A stretch of DNA of 64,000 nucleotides. Origin: Rhodanobacter sp. T12-5 (GTDB taxonomy: Bacteria; Pseudomonadota; Gammaproteobacteria; Xanthomonadales; Rhodanobacteraceae). Position 1 is the first letter of the stretch; each line of letters begins with the position of its first letter. This document shows positions 9,376 through 17,673 of the stretch, in pieces. The DNA is taken from contig NZ_NPKN01000006.1 of the NCBI RefSeq assembly GCF_008329435.1, forward strand, positions 124,670 to 188,669, in the 5' to 3' direction. Below the pieces are notes generated by a model. That model was not told the DNA's origin. It did no database searches and worked only from the letters and a program-made list of their open reading frames with translations. The position numbers were made by a program, and so were the translations under genes.

Positions 9376-9441
9376 TGCCCGCCGGTCACTTCGCACCGGC
9401 AACGGTTAGGATATCTCCCACCCCACAAAGCCGTGTTTGTC

Positions 9442-9933
9442 ATGAGTGACGTCCTTGCCATCCATGAGTTCAGCGATGATCTCGCGGTGCACTTCCGAGA
9501 CATCAATGCGGAATGGATCAATGCCATGTTCCGCCTCGAACAAACCGATCGGGACGTGCTGGAGAACCCGCGAGCGAGGATCATCGACGCGGGTGGCGTC
9601 ATTCTCTTTGTCGAGGCAAGCGGACTGGGTATCGTCGGTGCGTGTGCCCTTCAGAAGACGGGGGCGGCCAGCTACGAACTCACCAAGATGGGTGTGCGCG
9701 AGTCGGCACGCGGCATGAAGGCCGGGGAGTTTCTGCTCTCCGCGATCATCGACCGGGCAAGCTTGCTGGGAGCCGAGCCGCTGTACCTGCTCACCAACGC
9801 CAAATGCGCCGCTGCCATCCATCTGTACGAGAAGCTTGGCTTCCGACACGATGCGGGAATCATGGCCCGATATGGAGCACGCTATGAAAGGTGCGACGTA
9901 GCCATGCGCTACCACGCAGGAGCCCCGGGGTAA
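9442..9933 (+). CDS. GNAT-family N-acetyltransferase
   Basis: A 163-residue GNAT protein. The start MSDVLAIHEF is where family-like sequence begins; the frame is open upstream only through the aldolase remnant. Beta strands 2-4 fall in VILFVEASGLGIVGACAL (~52-69). The acetyl-CoA-binding region is degenerate (MGVRESARGMKAGEFLL, ~84-100, in place of the classical R/Q-x-x-G-x-G/A). The C-terminal LYLLTNAKCAAAIHLYEKLGF (split here: LTNAKCAAAIHLY, then EKLGF) is the usual GNAT motif B. The acceptor could be an amino acid, antibiotic or protein; nothing in the context decides. It stands alone, with no clear operon partner. Confidence 0.85.
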   Translation: MSDVLAIHEFSDDLAVHFRDINAEWINAMFRLEQTDRDVLENPRARIIDAGGVILFVEASGLGIVGACALQKTGAASYELTKMGVRESARGMKAGEFLLSAIIDRASLLGAEPLYLLTNAKCAAAIHLYEKLGFRHDAGIMARYGARYERCDVAMRYHAGAPG

Positions 9934-10007
9934 AACAATCGCATCAAGAACCGGTCGTTGCGCAGCCGCCCCGCCAAGGCCAGCGACCGGAAAGGCACTG
10001 GACCGGG

Positions 10008-10439
10008 TCAGTCCACCCCGCCCGCTTCCTGCGTCCCGACCATCACTTCGTTATGAATGTCGGTGGCCAGGTTCCTGACCCAGCGGTCATAGCTGGTGTG
10101 GATGTAAGGCCGGCCATGCCTGACTTTGTACTTGAGGTTCTCGCTGGTGACGTAGTTGATCTGGATTTGCCTGGCGTCGTAGTGCACCGCGATGGTCACG
10201 CTGAACTCGCGTGGATCGTAGACGGCATCGATCTCGCCGGGCACGCTCTTGACCATTCGCCAGCCGTATCTGCTCAGCGCCTGCCCGATCACATGCACGA
10301 CGGTGTCCTGGCTGATGCTGGCAGGCAACGGAATCGGTGGCGGGTCGACCAGTGGCGCCGTACGGGATGCCATCAGCAACAACAGGATCGGCGCCAACAG
10401 CAACGGCCGCCACATCGTGCGGATTCGCGAATGCAACAT
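10008..10439 (-). CDS. Hypothetical exported protein, lipoprotein-like family without the lipobox cysteine
   Basis: 143 residues. A basic N-terminus and hydrophobic stretch (LLLAPILLLLM, ~13-23) form a signal or anchor sequence. The body (residues ~45-135) is a small alpha/beta domain with GWRM, TIAVHYDA and a WVRNLATDI helix near the end. It resembles small proteobacterial lipoproteins of unknown function that carry L-x-GC followed by (K/R)TxPL; here MASRTAPL stands where a cysteine would be expected. If that reading is right, the protein is secreted or membrane-anchored rather than lipidated. Function unknown. It lies alone, between a plus-strand GNAT gene and the minus-strand propeller gene. 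Confidence 0.6.
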   Translation of the reverse strand: MLHSRIRTMWRPLLLAPILLLLMASRTAPLVDPPPIPLPASISQDTVVHVIGQALSRYGWRMVKSVPGEIDAVYDPREFSVTIAVHYDARQIQINYVTSENLKYKVRHGRPYIHTSYDRWVRNLATDIHNEVMVGTQEAGGVD

Positions 10440-10632
10440 GAAACTATCCCCTTCAACCAGGCGGCCGACGTGCCGCGCGGCCGATTATAAACACGGCACG
10501 ATGGATTTCATCGCGAAGCGCAACGCCTGAAGAACGCGAAAAACCTCGACTCAGGCGTGTGCAACCGGCCAGCGCTGCGCGCGCTTCAGAGGACGACCCG
10601 CAGCGGACCGCGGGTCGTTCCGGTGTCATCGG

Positions 10633-11799
10633 CTAAGGCGCATGGCGCCCGCCGTCAAGGTCGAACCGCAACACCTGCCCCATGCCGGGCGGCAAGCCGA
10701 ACCCGGCGTTGGAGACATACAGCGCGCAGTCCGGCCCGAAGGTCATCGCGGTCGGCAGCACCAGCCCGCTGATGACGGTCTTGCGCGCACCGGACGGATC
10801 GATGCGCACCACGGTACCCGTGCCAGGCGTCGGGAACAGGTTGCCCTTGCCGGTGGTGTTCTCCAGCACATACATCCGCCCCCACTTGTCGAAGGTGATG
10901 CCGACCACCGTGGTCAACTGCCCCGCCACCGGCCAGAGTTGCCGGTTCGCGGTGAGCTTGAGCACCTTGGAGGATCCGGTCACGATCGGGAACGTGTGGA
11001 GATTGCCGATGAAGAAATGGTGGTGATACGCCAGCGCGGTCGGCACGATGTGCCCCTGCGTCGCCGAGACATCCACGATGCGGCGGATCTTGCCGTGGGG
11101 CGTGATCTTCACCAACTCGCCGTGATTTGGCTCCAGCGCGTACAGATTGCCGCGCAGGGCCACCATGGAATACCACGTTCCGTCCGGCTCGAAATCGTCC
11201 GCTTCAGGATTCTGCACAGGGTGATGTTTCTGGTACGCGCTGAGGTTGGCGATCCAGTGGATCGAGCCATCGTGGCCGATCCGCGCCACCCCATTGAACG
11301 TGCCGGCAACACCGTGCGAGCAGCCGGCTCCGGCGGTAATCGCGTACAAGTCATCGCCGATGAAGGCGACATCCGCCACGCCGCTGACCAGCGAACCCTG
11401 CGCCGCATTCGTCTGGCTGGACGGGAACTTGTTGGTGACCGTGTGTCGGTGGCCGTGATGATCGATCCGGGAGATGCGTCCGCCCGTGCGGCTTCCCGTG
11501 TACGGGCCGACGTTCGGCACCTGCTTGCATTGCATCGGCGTGGTCGAGAGGGTACCGCCGCGGCCGCCTTCGGCGACGTAGAGGTAACCGTCGGGGCCGA
11601 ACTTCAAGCCACGCGGGTTATCGAGGCCTGTGGCGTAGACCGACACCTTGACCGGATAGCCGGTATTCGTCTGGACCAGGCTGGCGATATCGTTCGCGTT
11701 GGGCGTCGCTGCCCGCTCGGCGGCGGCAAGGGTCGGCAACACCACAACGTTGAGAGCGAGCGCCAAGGCACTGGCGACGAGAAGCTTTCGATGAATCAT
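10633..11799 (-). CDS. ScyD/ScyE-like secreted beta-propeller protein
   Basis: 388 residues. The start MIHRKLL is favoured by GGAGGGG about 7 bases upstream and by an immediate signal peptide (1-27, ending TLAAAE); the open frame extends ~120 codons farther up without family-like sequence. The mature part has repeated propeller blades: NPRGLKFGPDGYLYVAEGG near the N-terminus, then DVAFIGDDLYAI, MVALRGNLYALEP, GITFDKWGRMYVLE and AMTFGPDCALYVSNAGFG. This is the pattern of the ScyD/ScyE family (NHL/SMP-30-like six-bladed propellers). The name comes from the cyanobacterial scytonemin cluster, but most bacterial members have no known role. Likely periplasmic or extracellular. No operon partner is apparent. 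Confidence 0.8.
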   Translation of the reverse strand: MIHRKLLVASALALALNVVVLPTLAAAERAATPNANDIASLVQTNTGYPVKVSVYATGLDNPRGLKFGPDGYLYVAEGGRGGTLSTTPMQCKQVPNVGPYTGSRTGGRISRIDHHGHRHTVTNKFPSSQTNAAQGSLVSGVADVAFIGDDLYAITAGAGCSHGVAGTFNGVARIGHDGSIHWIANLSAYQKHHPVQNPEADDFEPDGTWYSMVALRGNLYALEPNHGELVKITPHGKIRRIVDVSATQGHIVPTALAYHHHFFIGNLHTFPIVTGSSKVLKLTANRQLWPVAGQLTTVVGITFDKWGRMYVLENTTGKGNLFPTPGTGTVVRIDPSGARKTVISGLVLPTAMTFGPDCALYVSNAGFGLPPGMGQVLRFDLDGGRHAP

Positions 11800-12402
11800 T
11801 GGGATCCCCTCCAGGGAGGATGCGGCAGATCGGGCGGTGCCGCGTCGCCTAGCAATGGCAGACCGTCCGACAGCATCGAGGCGATCCGACCACCGGCACG
11901 CCGCAGCGCGCCGGCGATGCATGAGGCCGCCGGCGCGACAAACCCGCGGCTTCGTCAAGGTTTGCGTGCCCTGTCCCGGGTGGAACGCCACGATGCAGGC
12001 ACACGAACGCGCTCCTGCCCGAAGCCCTCCAGCATCCGGGGTCCACGCGGCAAGCGAATGATCGAACGGGGCTCGACCGGCAATGAATTCGAGGAGCGCT
12101 CGCGCTACTTGTCGATCAGCGTCCGGCATCGCCGATGCCAGCTTGAATCGCTGGATCATGCGGGCTTTGCCACCCGGACCAGCTTGTCCTCGCGCGGGAT
12201 TCTACTCAGGCCCCGTTATGCCCGGGTGATCGGTCGGGCAAGGTCTTGTGCGCAGCGACGACTTGTTACCGGCAATACCGATGCCGAGAAAGGACATTGT
12301 CGGTTCGATCAGGTCCCGGCATCCTCAGCGCGCTTCGACTTTTGCAGGGTCGCCGGTTGCGTCGATCCGCTTCGCCCATGCGACCGAAAAATCGTGGGGC
12401 CT
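11800..12402. other. 603-bp intergenic stretch without a convincing gene
   Basis: Lies upstream of the propeller gene and downstream of the GlxA-type regulator gene. I see no RNA gene or repeat here. On the minus strand, bases 12159-12040 read MIQRFKLASAMPDADRQ and on, which is faintly like the C-terminal helix of small HTH antitoxin proteins, but no HTH precedes it. The propeller promoter is presumably in the first ~150 bp. Confidence 0.4.
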
Positions 12403-13374
12403 TCAGTGCCGCCTGCGGGCCGACGCGGGGCTGTCGCCGGCGTGAACCGACCACAATCGACGCAGCTGGCGTGCCGAACCCAGCCCGGCGCGTTCGGCGG
12501 CGCGTTCCACGCTGTCGCCGCTGGCCAGTGCCTGGCGCGCGAGTGCCAGTCGCAGGCTGGCGTGGTAGCGGTTGATCGACATGCCGCTGGCCTCGCGAAA
12601 ATGACGGGTGAGGCTGCGCACGCTCATGTGCCCGATGTCGGCCAGGCGCGCCAGCGGCCAGTCCTGATCGGGCGCCTTGGCCAGCGCATCCTGCACGCGA
12701 TGGATGGCCATGCTCATGTGGTTGCGTCCTTCCAGCCACGGCGACAGCGCCGGATCGCCGGAGGCACGCCGCATATAGACGGCCATCTCGCGCGCGACGG
12801 CGGCGGCCAGCCATGGCGAGCCGAGCCGGGCGATCAGGTACAAGGCCAGGTCGATACCCGCCGTGATGCCGGCGCTGGTGCATACCTCGCCGTCCTCGAC
12901 GAACACGCGGCTGTCCAGCACCTCGGCGCTGGGCACCAGCCGGCGCAGCGTGTCGAGCAGGCTGTGGTGGGTGGTGCAGCGCCGACCATCCAGCAAGCCG
13001 GCGGCGCCGGCCAGCAGGGCGCCGGAGCAAACGCAGGCCAGCGATCGGCCGTGGCCGCCATGCTGCCGCAGCCATTCGACCAGCGCCTTGCTGGCGGGCG
13101 ACGACAACACCGCCTCGCCGCTGCCGGTGGCGCCGCAAACCACGATCAGCGTGTGCTCGCCCAGCTGGGTCGGCAGCGGCTCGATGCCGGTGAGGCCCAC
13201 GCCCAGCGCGGTCGACGCGGCCTCGCCGCTCTGTATGGGCGCCACCATCCGCAGGCGCACCGGCAGCCCCATCGACGCGGCGATCCTGAACGCATCGGCC
13301 GCGCCGGCGAGATCCAGCAGGATCAGCGCCGGCGGCAGCACGAAGCACACCTCAGTGATCGGCGAGGACGTCAT
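12403..13374 (-). CDS. GlxA-type AraC-family transcriptional regulator (DJ-1/PfpI sensor + HTH)
   Basis: 323 residues from MTSSPITEVCFVLPPALILLD, the usual start of the DJ-1/PfpI-like domain of GlxA regulators. Residues ~5-175 form that domain, with the nucleophile-elbow-like segment CVCSGALLAGAAGLLDGRRCTTHH. Residues ~220-320 are the AraC/XylS double HTH (LADIGHMSVRSLTRHFREASGMSINRYH). Such regulators sense small metabolites; in characterised members (GbdR, CdhR, ArgR of Pseudomonas) these are amino-acid or betaine compounds. The start lies 23 bp inside the end of the isochorismatase gene, so the two are translationally coupled. An alternative upstream start at 13443 would add 23 residues inside the neighbouring gene and is less likely. 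Confidence 0.85.
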   Translation of the reverse strand: MTSSPITEVCFVLPPALILLDLAGAADAFRIAASMGLPVRLRMVAPIQSGEAASTALGVGLTGIEPLPTQLGEHTLIVVCGATGSGEAVLSSPASKALVEWLRQHGGHGRSLACVCSGALLAGAAGLLDGRRCTTHHSLLDTLRRLVPSAEVLDSRVFVEDGEVCTSAGITAGIDLALYLIARLGSPWLAAAVAREMAVYMRRASGDPALSPWLEGRNHMSMAIHRVQDALAKAPDQDWPLARLADIGHMSVRSLTRHFREASGMSINRYHASLRLALARQALASGDSVERAAERAGLGSARQLRRLWSVHAGDSPASARRRH

Positions 13375-13900
13375 CGACGGTGCGAATGCGGGCAAAACGG
13401 CCATCCAGAACCAGCTCGGTACGCTGCTTGATATCCTGCGCATCGTAGCGAGTTCCGCTGCCGGCGTGGATCATCGGAAAGGTCAGCGTCGCCTCGGTCA
13501 CGTAGTCGACGGCGAAGCCGAGATCCGAAGCCACACGCGCCGTGGTCTCGCAACACTGTTCCGAGCGGATGCCGCTGACGATGACCCGCTCGATGCCGCG
13601 CTCCTTCAACCAGGCCTGCAGGCCTGTATCGGTGAAGGCGTTGTGGACGCGCTTGTGGAACACCACGTCATGCGCGTCGGGCACCCACGCCATCGGCCGC
13701 ACCAGGCCGGATGCCGCGCTGAAATGCGCGTCGTCGTCTTCGTGCAGGATCCGTACGATCGGCCAGCCACGCGCCGCCGCCGCATCGAGCAGTTTCACCA
13801 GGTTTTCGCGAAAAACGGGTACATCGTCCTCGCGCCAGTACGGCGCATGCAGGAACGACTGCTGGACATCGATGACCAGTACGGCAGGCAGCTTGGACAT
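13352..13900 (-). CDS. Isochorismatase-family cysteine hydrolase
   Basis: 182 residues from MSKLPAVLVIDVQ, with GGAG about 9 bases upstream; MELP four codons earlier is possible. The cysteine-hydrolase triad of the family is visible: Asp in VLVIDVQQSF, Lys in FHKRVHNAF, and Cys in GIRSEQCCETTA with the preceding cis-peptide-like VSGI. Family members (nicotinamidases, isochorismatase-like amidases) hydrolyse amides or vinyl ethers in the cytoplasm. The substrate is unknown. It overlaps the GlxA-type regulator gene by 23 bp on the same strand, so the regulator probably controls this hydrolase; that is an inference from coupling. Confidence 0.88.
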   Translation of the reverse strand: MSKLPAVLVIDVQQSFLHAPYWREDDVPVFRENLVKLLDAAAARGWPIVRILHEDDDAHFSAASGLVRPMAWVPDAHDVVFHKRVHNAFTDTGLQAWLKERGIERVIVSGIRSEQCCETTARVASDLGFAVDYVTEATLTFPMIHAGSGTRYDAQDIKQRTELVLDGRFARIRTVDDVLADH

Positions 13901-14388
13901 GGGTAACTCCATCGGTAAAGGAGTCGCCACTGTAGGCAGCGCGCGAACGGTCAGCGAGCACCATGGCGGACCACGAGCGGACGGATCCGGCCAGCCCGCT
14001 GGCAGGCAGGCGCGACCGCACCGACCCGGCAAACCTCGCCGGGCCGAACAGACCCGCGGGCCGGGGATACCGCCATGCCAAACCTGGACACGACGGCTTC
14101 GTGCGTTCGGACACCTGAGCTGCGACGCTCCTGCTGGATCGATCGTTGTGCAGGCCGGCTCCGCGGAGCGTATCGAGCACCCACGCCCGTGGAGTAGACC
14201 GCCCGTCCAGCGCGATGGAATGAACCTGACCCTTTTCGCATGATCACGTTACCGACGCATGGCATGGTCCAGTGTGCGAGGACTCCAGTCGGTTTGCTCT
14301 GGATGTATCACCAGACCCGCGTCGGTCGACCAGATCGCCAGGTCACTACGTCCATGCTTTGGACCCCGCTGGCAAAAGAGGTGGACAA
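13901..14388. other. 488-bp divergent intergenic region
   Basis: Lies between the minus-strand isochorismatase gene and the plus-strand CheB gene. I see no conserved coding frame, tRNA or repeat. It should hold the promoters of both genes, but I could not assign convincing -35/-10 boxes. Confidence 0.4.
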
Positions 14389-14976
14389 ATGGAAGACAGT
14401 CGCACGGCACGGGATTTCCCGATCGTCTGCGTAGGAGGATCGGCCGGCGGTCTCGACGCCTATATCCGGTTGCTGAAGCATCTGCCGAACGACATGGGTG
14501 TCGCGATCGTCATCGTCAACCACATGAGAACGTTCGCCACCCGGCTGCACGAGATCCTGCCGAGCTTCACCACGATGCCGGTGGAACTGATCTCGGATAG
14601 CCTGCGGGTTGAACCCAATCGGGTCTTCATCATCCCTGCGGATCGGGACCTGCACGTGATTCGCGGCAACTTTCAGCTGGAGCCGATCTCGAAGCCCCGG
14701 GGATGGCCCGATGTCATCACCGTGTTCTTGGGCTCCCTGGCGAAACACTGGAACGGCAAGCTTATTGCCGTGATCGTCTCCGGCTACGACGGAGACGGCG
14801 CCAAGGCGCTTCGCGCCATCAAGGAAGTCGGGGGCACCACGATCGCACAGCGCCTCGACACGGCACAGCAGCCCGACATGCCTGAAAGCGCCATCGCCAG
14901 TGGCTTCGTCGACTTCGTACTCTCGCCCGAAGACATCGCAAAGACCATCGTGCAGATTGCACGTGCGGGACGGTAG
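14389..14976 (+). CDS. Stand-alone CheB-type protein-glutamate methylesterase domain
   Basis: 195 residues from MEDSRTARDF, with AGAGGTGG a few bases upstream of the ATG; the frame is open above but unlike any protein. The CheB catalytic triad is present: S18 in CVGGSAGG, H45 in VNHM and D136 in SGYDGDGA. CheB normally demethylates (or deamidates) glutamyl residues of chemoreceptors and carries an N-terminal receiver domain; that domain is missing. No CheR, CheA or receptor gene is nearby. Single-domain CheB proteins in proteobacteria are often linked to hybrid CheB/CheR-PAS kinases; their targets are mostly unknown. Cytoplasmic. Confidence 0.87.
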   Translation: MEDSRTARDFPIVCVGGSAGGLDAYIRLLKHLPNDMGVAIVIVNHMRTFATRLHEILPSFTTMPVELISDSLRVEPNRVFIIPADRDLHVIRGNFQLEPISKPRGWPDVITVFLGSLAKHWNGKLIAVIVSGYDGDGAKALRAIKEVGGTTIAQRLDTAQQPDMPESAIASGFVDFVLSPEDIAKTIVQIARAGR

Positions 14977-15176
14977 CCGGAATCCGTTCCTTCGCCCTGC
15001 GGCTGGCGTGCACGCAGGCACGAAACCCCACGTTGAGGCGGACTCCCTGCGCTCACCATTCCATCTGCGCATGGACCGTCCGCCTGGCGCGGCGCACATC
15101 GGTTGAGGCAACACCAGGTCCACTGCACGTGCCCTTCATGGCGAACGCCGCACGCTTCCATCGCGCGCCCGCCGCA

Positions 15177-15593
15177 ATGAAATGCAAAACAACCGCCCCC
15201 TTACGGAGCACGATCATCAAACGACGCACAGCTTCACTCGCCACCGCCTGGTTCGACCTCGCACAACGCTCCATGGAAATGATGCAGGGCTCGGCGACCG
15301 TGATCGCCACCCGCACCGCGGCCATGGCGAAAGCCGGCACCCATCCTTCCGCCGCGCACGATCGCGAGATGAAACGCATGGTGGACGAGAAGGTCGATGC
15401 CTCCGCCGCGTCGTTGACCGGGATGGCGTTCACCGCCGCGGCAGCGTGCCAATCGCTCTGGCTGGCCTCGCTGTGGGGCGGGCGCTCACCCACCACCACG
15501 CAACTGCAGCGCGCCACCACGCGGGTGCTGGGCGCCGGCCTCGCGCCCTACCAGAAGACCGTGCGCAGCAATGTAAAACGCCTGAGGAAGTAA
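15177..15593 (+). CDS. Phasin-like hypothetical protein
   Basis: 138 residues if started at MKCKTTAPL. An alternative ATG lies at 15138, and neither has a clear ribosome site, so the start is uncertain. The body is all-helical with an amphipathic pattern (WFDLAQRSMEMMQGSATVIATR, shown here only in part: DLAQRSMEMMQGS) and a conserved-looking segment REMKRMVDEKVDASAAS. This resembles proteobacterial proteins annotated as polyhydroxyalkanoate granule-associated or phasin-like, which coat storage granules or bind DNA. No PHA synthase gene is in the window. The role is unproven. Confidence 0.55.
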   Translation: MKCKTTAPLRSTIIKRRTASLATAWFDLAQRSMEMMQGSATVIATRTAAMAKAGTHPSAAHDREMKRMVDEKVDASAASLTGMAFTAAAACQSLWLASLWGGRSPTTTQLQRATTRVLGAGLAPYQKTVRSNVKRLRK

Positions 15594-15748
15594 CATGTCA
15601 CGCTGGATCGGGTGCGCGTCGGCATGTCGACGTGCCCGCTGCGCGCGGAACCACGGGTCATCGCCGCGCAGACGCGGCAACCGCAACCCGTGAGCCACGG
15701 CGTATCCCACTCCCCGCACACCGCACTTCCCCGCACTCACGGAAACCC

Positions 15749-16369
15749 ATGGTCGCGAAACTGTTCAGCCTGCTTGCCGCCGCCATCATCGACCTGATCA
15801 CGCGCGGCGGCTATCTGGGCATCGTGCTGCTGATGGGGATCGAGAGCGCCTGCATCCCGTTGCCGTCCGAAGTGATCATGCCGTTCTCCGGCTATCTCGT
15901 TTTCAAGGGCACCCTGGTGCTGTGGCTCGTCGTGCTGGCCGGCGCCATCGGCTGCGTGCTGGGCTCGTTGCTGGCCTACGCGGTCGGCGCGTGGGGCGGG
16001 CGCCGGCTGGTGGAACGCTACGGCAAGTACGTACTGGTTTCGCGCAGGGATCTGGACCTGGCCGACCGCTGGTTTCGCGAGCACGGCGGCATCATCATTT
16101 TCGTGGGGCGCTTGCTGCCGGTGGTGCGCACCTTCATCGCCTTTCCCGCCGGCGTGGCCCGCATGCCGATCTGGCGCTTCTGCGTCTACACCTTCCTGGG
16201 CTCGCTCATCTGGTGCGCGCTGCTGGCGTGGATCGGGATGAAGCTGGGGCAACACTGGGGCACCCTGGGCGGCTGGTTCCATCGCTTCGATGCCGTCATT
16301 CTCGCCGTGCTGCTACTCGCCTTCGGCCTGTATGTGTGGCGGCACGTGCGGCATCTGCGCAACGAGTGA
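15749..16369 (+). CDS. DedA-family membrane protein
   Basis: 206 residues from MVAKLFSLLAAAI. The DedA/SNARE-associated (VTT) signature is clear: GIESACIPLPSEVIMPFSGYL (pieces ESACIPLPSEV and PFSGYL) at ~30-50, an acidic-basic pair in the re-entrant loop, and GRLLPVVRTFIAFPAG at ~120-135. Four to five transmembrane segments put it in the inner membrane. DedA proteins are lipid scramblases or flippases for undecaprenyl phosphate and phosphatidylethanolamine, needed for envelope homeostasis and resistance to cationic peptides. A single-gene unit is likely. Confidence 0.92.
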   Translation: MVAKLFSLLAAAIIDLITRGGYLGIVLLMGIESACIPLPSEVIMPFSGYLVFKGTLVLWLVVLAGAIGCVLGSLLAYAVGAWGGRRLVERYGKYVLVSRRDLDLADRWFREHGGIIIFVGRLLPVVRTFIAFPAGVARMPIWRFCVYTFLGSLIWCALLAWIGMKLGQHWGTLGGWFHRFDAVILAVLLLAFGLYVWRHVRHLRNE

Positions 16370-16403
16370 TCCGCTGCTCGCCAAGCCCATGATGCCGGGA
16401 ACC

Positions 16404-16472
16404 GTTGTCAGGCAAAATCTGTCTTCGGCGGACGCCGTGAGAGATATCGGAAATTGTCCCTGACACCTTTTC
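16404..16472 (+). repeat. ~70-bp interspersed repeat, copy 1
   Basis: Shares about 85% of its bases with 19085-19154 (copy 2). The ends carry TGTCAGG and CCTGACA in inverted orientation, and the centre is nearly invariant (GTGAGAGATATC). This looks like a REP/MITE-type element. It lies just downstream of the DedA gene and outside coding sequence. Confidence 0.75.
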
Positions 16473-16605
16473 CGCAACGGTTTCCCTTTCGTATGTGACC
16501 CTGCGACCTTCGCGCGCACCCGATCCGCCGATAGCCGCAAGCGAACTCCGAAGCGCAAGGTTGAAAACATCGGAGTGCGAAGGTCCTCAACGCCGAGCGC
16601 GAGGG

Positions 16606-17673
16606 TCAAACCGTCGCGCGCGACTGAAAACTCTCGCGGCCGCCCCGGAAAGCGTCGCGCGCGGTGTCCTTGCCCGGTGCATGGCCATGCACCGAAAACC
16701 GCTCCCGGTACTGCCTCGGACCGATGCCGAGCCGGCGTTGAAACGCGCGGCGCAAGCTCTGCTCGTTCGCGTAACCGGCGCGCAAAGCCAGGGTTTTCAG
16801 CGGCAGCGCGGTTTCTTCCAGTGCACGGCAGGCGACTTCCATGCGCATGGCTTCCACCGTCCTGGCTGGCGTGCGGCCGTGCGCGGCGGCGTAGGCGCGA
16901 GCGAACGTGCGCGGCGCCATGCCGGCCTGCTCGGCAAGGCGGCCGATGCTGAGGTCGTCGGCGATGTGCGCGGCGATCCAGGCATGCAGGTCGGCGAACT
17001 TGCCGGTTGCGTCCGACTGCGCTGCCAGCGGAACGCTGAATTGCGACTGCCCGCCCGAGCGCTTGATGAACATCACGAGCTGCCGTGCGGTTTCAATGGC
17101 GACGCGGTGGCCATAGTCTTCCTCGATCAGCGCCAGCGTGAGGTCGATGCCTGCACTGACCCCAGCCGATGTCCAGACCGATCTGTCCTGGATGAAGATG
17201 CGGTCGCCATCGACCTGGATGGCGGGATGCAGCTTCGCCAGTCGCTCGACCCACTCCCAATGCGTGGCCACGCGTCGCCCGTCCAGCGTGCCGGCCGCGG
17301 CGAGCAGAAACGCGCCGGTGCACACCGAGCACAGCCGGTGCACGTGCGGAGCGCGCAGCGCGATCCATGCCACCAGCTGCGGCGGCGCGCGCATCCGGTC
17401 GTCCTTGCTGCCGCCCGGCGCGATGAGCGTGTCGATCGCGATGTCGTTCAGCGCGGACAGCGGCACCGTCATGATCGGCAGTCCCGCGCTGGTGGCGACG
17501 AGCCCGCCATCGACGGAGGCGACGATCGTTTCGTACAAGGCCGGCCCGTTGCCGGAAAACAGCTTGCTCGCGGTGAACAACGCCTGCAGCGGACCGGCCA
17601 GGTCAAGCAGGTTCATCTGCTCATGCGCCAGCAGGACGACCCGGCGCGTTTTCCGGGTGGCCATCGAGGTCAT
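16606..17673 (-). CDS. GlxA-type AraC-family transcriptional regulator
   Basis: 355 residues, starting MTSMATRKTRRVVLLAHEQ. The ATG overlaps the stop of the upstream DJ-1/PfpI gene as ATGA, which fixes the start by coupling. Residues ~10-185 are a DJ-1/PfpI-like ligand domain with VCTGAFLLAAAGTLDGRRV. Residues ~240-345 are the AraC HTH domain (IGRLAEQAGMAPRTFARAYAAAHG, in part GMAPRTFARAY). It is about 30% similar in layout to the regulator at 12403-13374. As it is coupled to an exported DJ-1/PfpI protein, it probably senses or controls something handled by that protein. Ligand unknown. Confidence 0.87.
   Translation of the reverse strand: MTSMATRKTRRVVLLAHEQMNLLDLAGPLQALFTASKLFSGNGPALYETIVASVDGGLVATSAGLPIMTVPLSALNDIAIDTLIAPGGSKDDRMRAPPQLVAWIALRAPHVHRLCSVCTGAFLLAAAGTLDGRRVATHWEWVERLAKLHPAIQVDGDRIFIQDRSVWTSAGVSAGIDLTLALIEEDYGHRVAIETARQLVMFIKRSGGQSQFSVPLAAQSDATGKFADLHAWIAAHIADDLSIGRLAEQAGMAPRTFARAYAAAHGRTPARTVEAMRMEVACRALEETALPLKTLALRAGYANEQSLRRAFQRRLGIGPRQYRERFSVHGHAPGKDTARDAFRGGRESFQSRATV

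Noticed and set aside
722-9409. Very long plus-strand open frames (525, 821, 929 and 413 codons) opposite the GH30, GH3, TonB-receptor and EEP genes
   Set aside because: They are antisense to well-recognised genes, rich in Arg/His/Ala/Gly as expected from high-GC complement strands, and show no domain motif.
12034-12159. Minus-strand IQRFKLASAMPDADRQVAR, similar to the C-terminal helix of HTH antitoxins
   Set aside because: There is no HTH upstream, the frame has a stop 45 bases above, and the match is too short to call a gene or pseudogene.
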